Source of the DNA: JBBIQZ01 sp037442065
Lineage (GTDB): Bacteria; Patescibacteriota; CPR2_A; CG2-30-33-46
Reading direction: 5' to 3'
DNA length: 7,282 nt
Assembly (NCBI GenBank): GCA_037442065.1
Contig: JBBIQZ010000035.1
Location: 1 to 7,282, forward strand
Shown: positions 5,929 to 7,282 of the stretch, piece after piece
Position numbering within the stretch: position 1 is the first letter of the stretch
Layout of the letters: each line of letters opens with the position of its first letter
The notes under the pieces: generated by a model
Told to the model about the DNA's origin: nothing
Database searches by the model: none
Seen by the model: the letters and a program-made list of their open reading frames with translations, nothing else
Made by a program: the position numbers and the translations under genes

Positions 5929-6585
5929 ATGAAAAAATTTATTATTATCACACTCGCAAACTTATTTATCGTCTTTATTATGATTTGGCTTTTCTTTTTC
6001 AATGGTAGACTGATCATTAAAATTAGCCCCACGCCAGCGACAATATTATTAGATGGGAAAGAATATAAAAATATAAATAATCTAGACGTTAAATTAAGAG
6101 CCAAAAAATATAACATAAAAATTAAAAAGGAGTTCTATAAGGAATTTTCTAAAGACGTTGAGCTTTCTTTGTGGCAGACAAAAAATTTAGATATTAAGCT
6201 TGAATTAACTGAAAGCGCCAAAGAGTTAAAAAAAATTACTGAAAGTGTCTCCGAGATTTGGATAAATTTTTCTACAAATAAAAAAAGCGTGGAGTTCCTG
6301 AATCAAATCAAGCCATATTTAGCAACTAATGTTTATGAGTCTTTAGAATTAAATGTGTCGCTATCAGCAAAACCAACGAGTTCTGGAGTAAAGACATTAT
6401 TGCCTAATATTTCAGGACCAATTAATGCTGTTGATATTGTTAGCTTAAACAAAGATTTGGCGAAAATTAAAGTGGTTACTACCCCTCTAAAAAATATAGA
6501 AAACTCAGTAAGTAGTTTAATTTTTGATTTTAAAAAAATTGATAATGAATGGGTCGTAGTTAATATTACCTATAAATACCAATAA
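5929..6585 (+). CDS. Bitopic membrane protein: PEGA-like domain plus NTF2/VirB8-like domain
   Basis: 218 residues. One hydrophobic segment (4-24) after MKK acts as anchor. Residues about 27-92 look like a PEGA domain: GRLIIKISPTPATILLDGKE has the typical P-x-x-A-x-I-x-x-D-G turn, and the later strands end with TKNLDIKLEL. Residues about 95-218 fit the NTF2-like fold of VirB8/TcpC proteins: a long helical part (ESAKELKKITESVSEIW and on to about 140), then strands IVSLNKDLAKIKVVTT and SLIFDFKKIDNEWVVVNITY, where the last two hairpin-forming strands are characteristic. VirB8-type proteins are bitopic scaffolds of type IV secretion channels, which agrees with the gene's place. It starts 16 bases after the previous stop and the next gene begins 2 bases after its own. 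No ribosome binding site is visible. Domain calls are from pattern; the coding call is firm. Confidence 0.65.
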   Translation: MKKFIIITLANLFIVFIMIWLFFFNGRLIIKISPTPATILLDGKEYKNINNLDVKLRAKKYNIKIKKEFYKEFSKDVELSLWQTKNLDIKLELTESAKELKKITESVSEIWINFSTNKKSVEFLNQIKPYLATNVYESLELNVSLSAKPTSSGVKTLLPNISGPINAVDIVSLNKDLAKIKVVTTPLKNIENSVSSLIFDFKKIDNEWVVVNITYKYQ

Positions 6586-6587
6586 CC

Positions 6588-7282
6588 ATGCCAGACGAAT
6601 ATAATAATTTTGATGATTTAAATCCGCGAGATGATTATCCAGATGAAGACTATCCGGATTATTCAGGAGAGCGGCCGCGGTCTGGCGGAGCTTCTTTTTC
6701 GGATAGAGCAAGGGACTTAAGAGACCAAGGAAAAGACTTAAAAGACAGGCTCGGTAAAAAGGCTGGCAAAAGCATTGGTGAGGGGGCACAAAAAGGAGCT
6801 AAAGAAGCTGGTAAAAAAACGGCACAAAAAGGCGCCCAAAAAGCAGCTGAAAAAGGGCTGGAAAAAGGCGCGGAAGCTGCCGGATCAGCCGTTGCCCCGG
6901 GGGTAGGAACGGCGGCAGTAAAAGGCCTAGAAGCGCTTTCAAAAGTTGGCGAAAAAGTTGGCATTTCCAAGAAAAAACAATTCTGTATCGGCTGTTTAAT
7001 TTCTCTTTTGCCTGGAATTATTATTGTAACAGCTGCCTTTGCGGTTTTGGGTTATTTTATGACTAAACCCGAACAAGCTCCGGCTTTAGAAAATCCGCCA
7101 TCTGGAAACGAAATCGGAGCAGGCGAATTTTTCCCTGTTGTGGGCTACAAAGGGGATGCGCAAGAACCAAACAACGGCATTATACCAACAGCCGCCTGTA
7201 ATTGTGGTAGAAACTTTGGCGCACCTAGATGGAACAAAGAAAGAACTGCTATTGTAAGATATCATGCAGGGATTGACCTCTT
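6588..7282 (+). CDS. Membrane-anchored M23 (LytM) peptidase-domain protein, 3' end outside the window
   Basis: The frame is open from ATG 6588 to the window edge (231 codons), with no stop seen. Residues 1-30 are acidic and Tyr-rich (DEYNNFDD, DDYPDEDYPDY). Residues about 57-129 are an Ala/Gly/Lys/Glu-rich, probably helical cytoplasmic segment with repeats such as KGAQKA and KGAKEA. One membrane segment follows (132-158), then a Pro-rich linker and the beginning of an M23 zinc peptidase domain: FGAPR (210-214) and RYHAGIDL, where H226 and D230 are the first two zinc ligands (HxxxD). M23 enzymes cut peptidoglycan cross-links. In type IV secretion operons such an enzyme, like VirB1 or PrgK, opens the wall for the channel. 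The second zinc motif (HxH) should lie beyond the window. The gene starts 2 bases after the VirB8-like gene, with no ribosome binding site. Confidence 0.8.
   Translation, partial: MPDEYNNFDDLNPRDDYPDEDYPDYSGERPRSGGASFSDRARDLRDQGKDLKDRLGKKAGKSIGEGAQKGAKEAGKKTAQKGAQKAAEKGLEKGAEAAGSAVAPGVGTAAVKGLEALSKVGEKVGISKKKQFCIGCLISLLPGIIIVTAAFAVLGYFMTKPEQAPALENPPSGNEIGAGEFFPVVGYKGDAQEPNNGIIPTAACNCGRNFGAPRWNKERTAIVRYHAGIDL

Noticed and set aside
6517..6970. Two overlapping minus-strand open frames (90 and 103 codons)
   Set aside because: They mirror the Ala/Gly/Lys-rich head of the M23 protein, giving Pro/Ala/Ser- and Leu-rich low-complexity text; the plus-strand frame has the M23 motif and operon spacing.
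1..7282. CRISPR array, rRNA or riboswitch
   Set aside because: No regularly spaced direct repeats, no rRNA-like sequence and no intergenic gap long enough for a recognisable riboswitch; the longest gap is 1149-1295.

Overview
The window is AT-rich, uses the standard bacterial code (every intact gene ends in TAA or TAG, no in-frame TGA is read as an amino acid) and has almost no Shine-Dalgarno sequences. Short intergenic gaps, Lys/Glu-rich proteins, a PrgI/TraC-like/VirB4 gene series and a Fic protein of this type together suggest a Candidate Phyla Radiation (Patescibacteria) genome, perhaps Parcubacteria-like. That placement rests on gene style and family resemblance, not on a marker gene.

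Region 1 (about 1-1210) holds a broken gene for a winged-helix Fic-family protein. It is disrupted by two opposite one-base frameshifts, each in a seven-base homopolymer (A7 at 433-439 and T7 at 1061-1067). The gene reads as one protein of about 352 residues from 90 to 1148 if both are corrected. It is closely framed by an imperfect inverted repeat (28-45 and 1155-1176), which may be the ends of an old mobile element. A hairpin at 1188-1210 follows.

Region 2 (about 1222-7282) is a same-strand operon for a reduced type IV secretion system, led by a good promoter (TTTATA, 17 bp, TATAAT). In order it encodes a PrgI/VirB3-like membrane protein with a very long charged tail; a separate TraC-like protein resembling the N-terminal part of VirB4; the VirB4 ATPase; a membrane-anchored protein with a probable double-psi beta-barrel domain; a membrane-anchored PEGA-like plus NTF2/VirB8-like protein; and a single-pass protein whose C-terminus enters an M23 (LytM) peptidase domain and is cut by the window end. 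This last gene lacks a stop codon inside the window.

Read together, PrgI and VirB4 would form the inner-membrane motor, the PEGA/VirB8-like protein would be the bitopic scaffold, and the M23 and barrel proteins would act on or bind the cell wall to let the channel through, comparable to PrgI/PrgJ/PrgK in Gram-positive conjugation. No relaxase, coupling protein (VirD4), pilin or VirB6 is visible here, so whether the machine transfers DNA, takes up DNA or secretes protein cannot be decided from this window.
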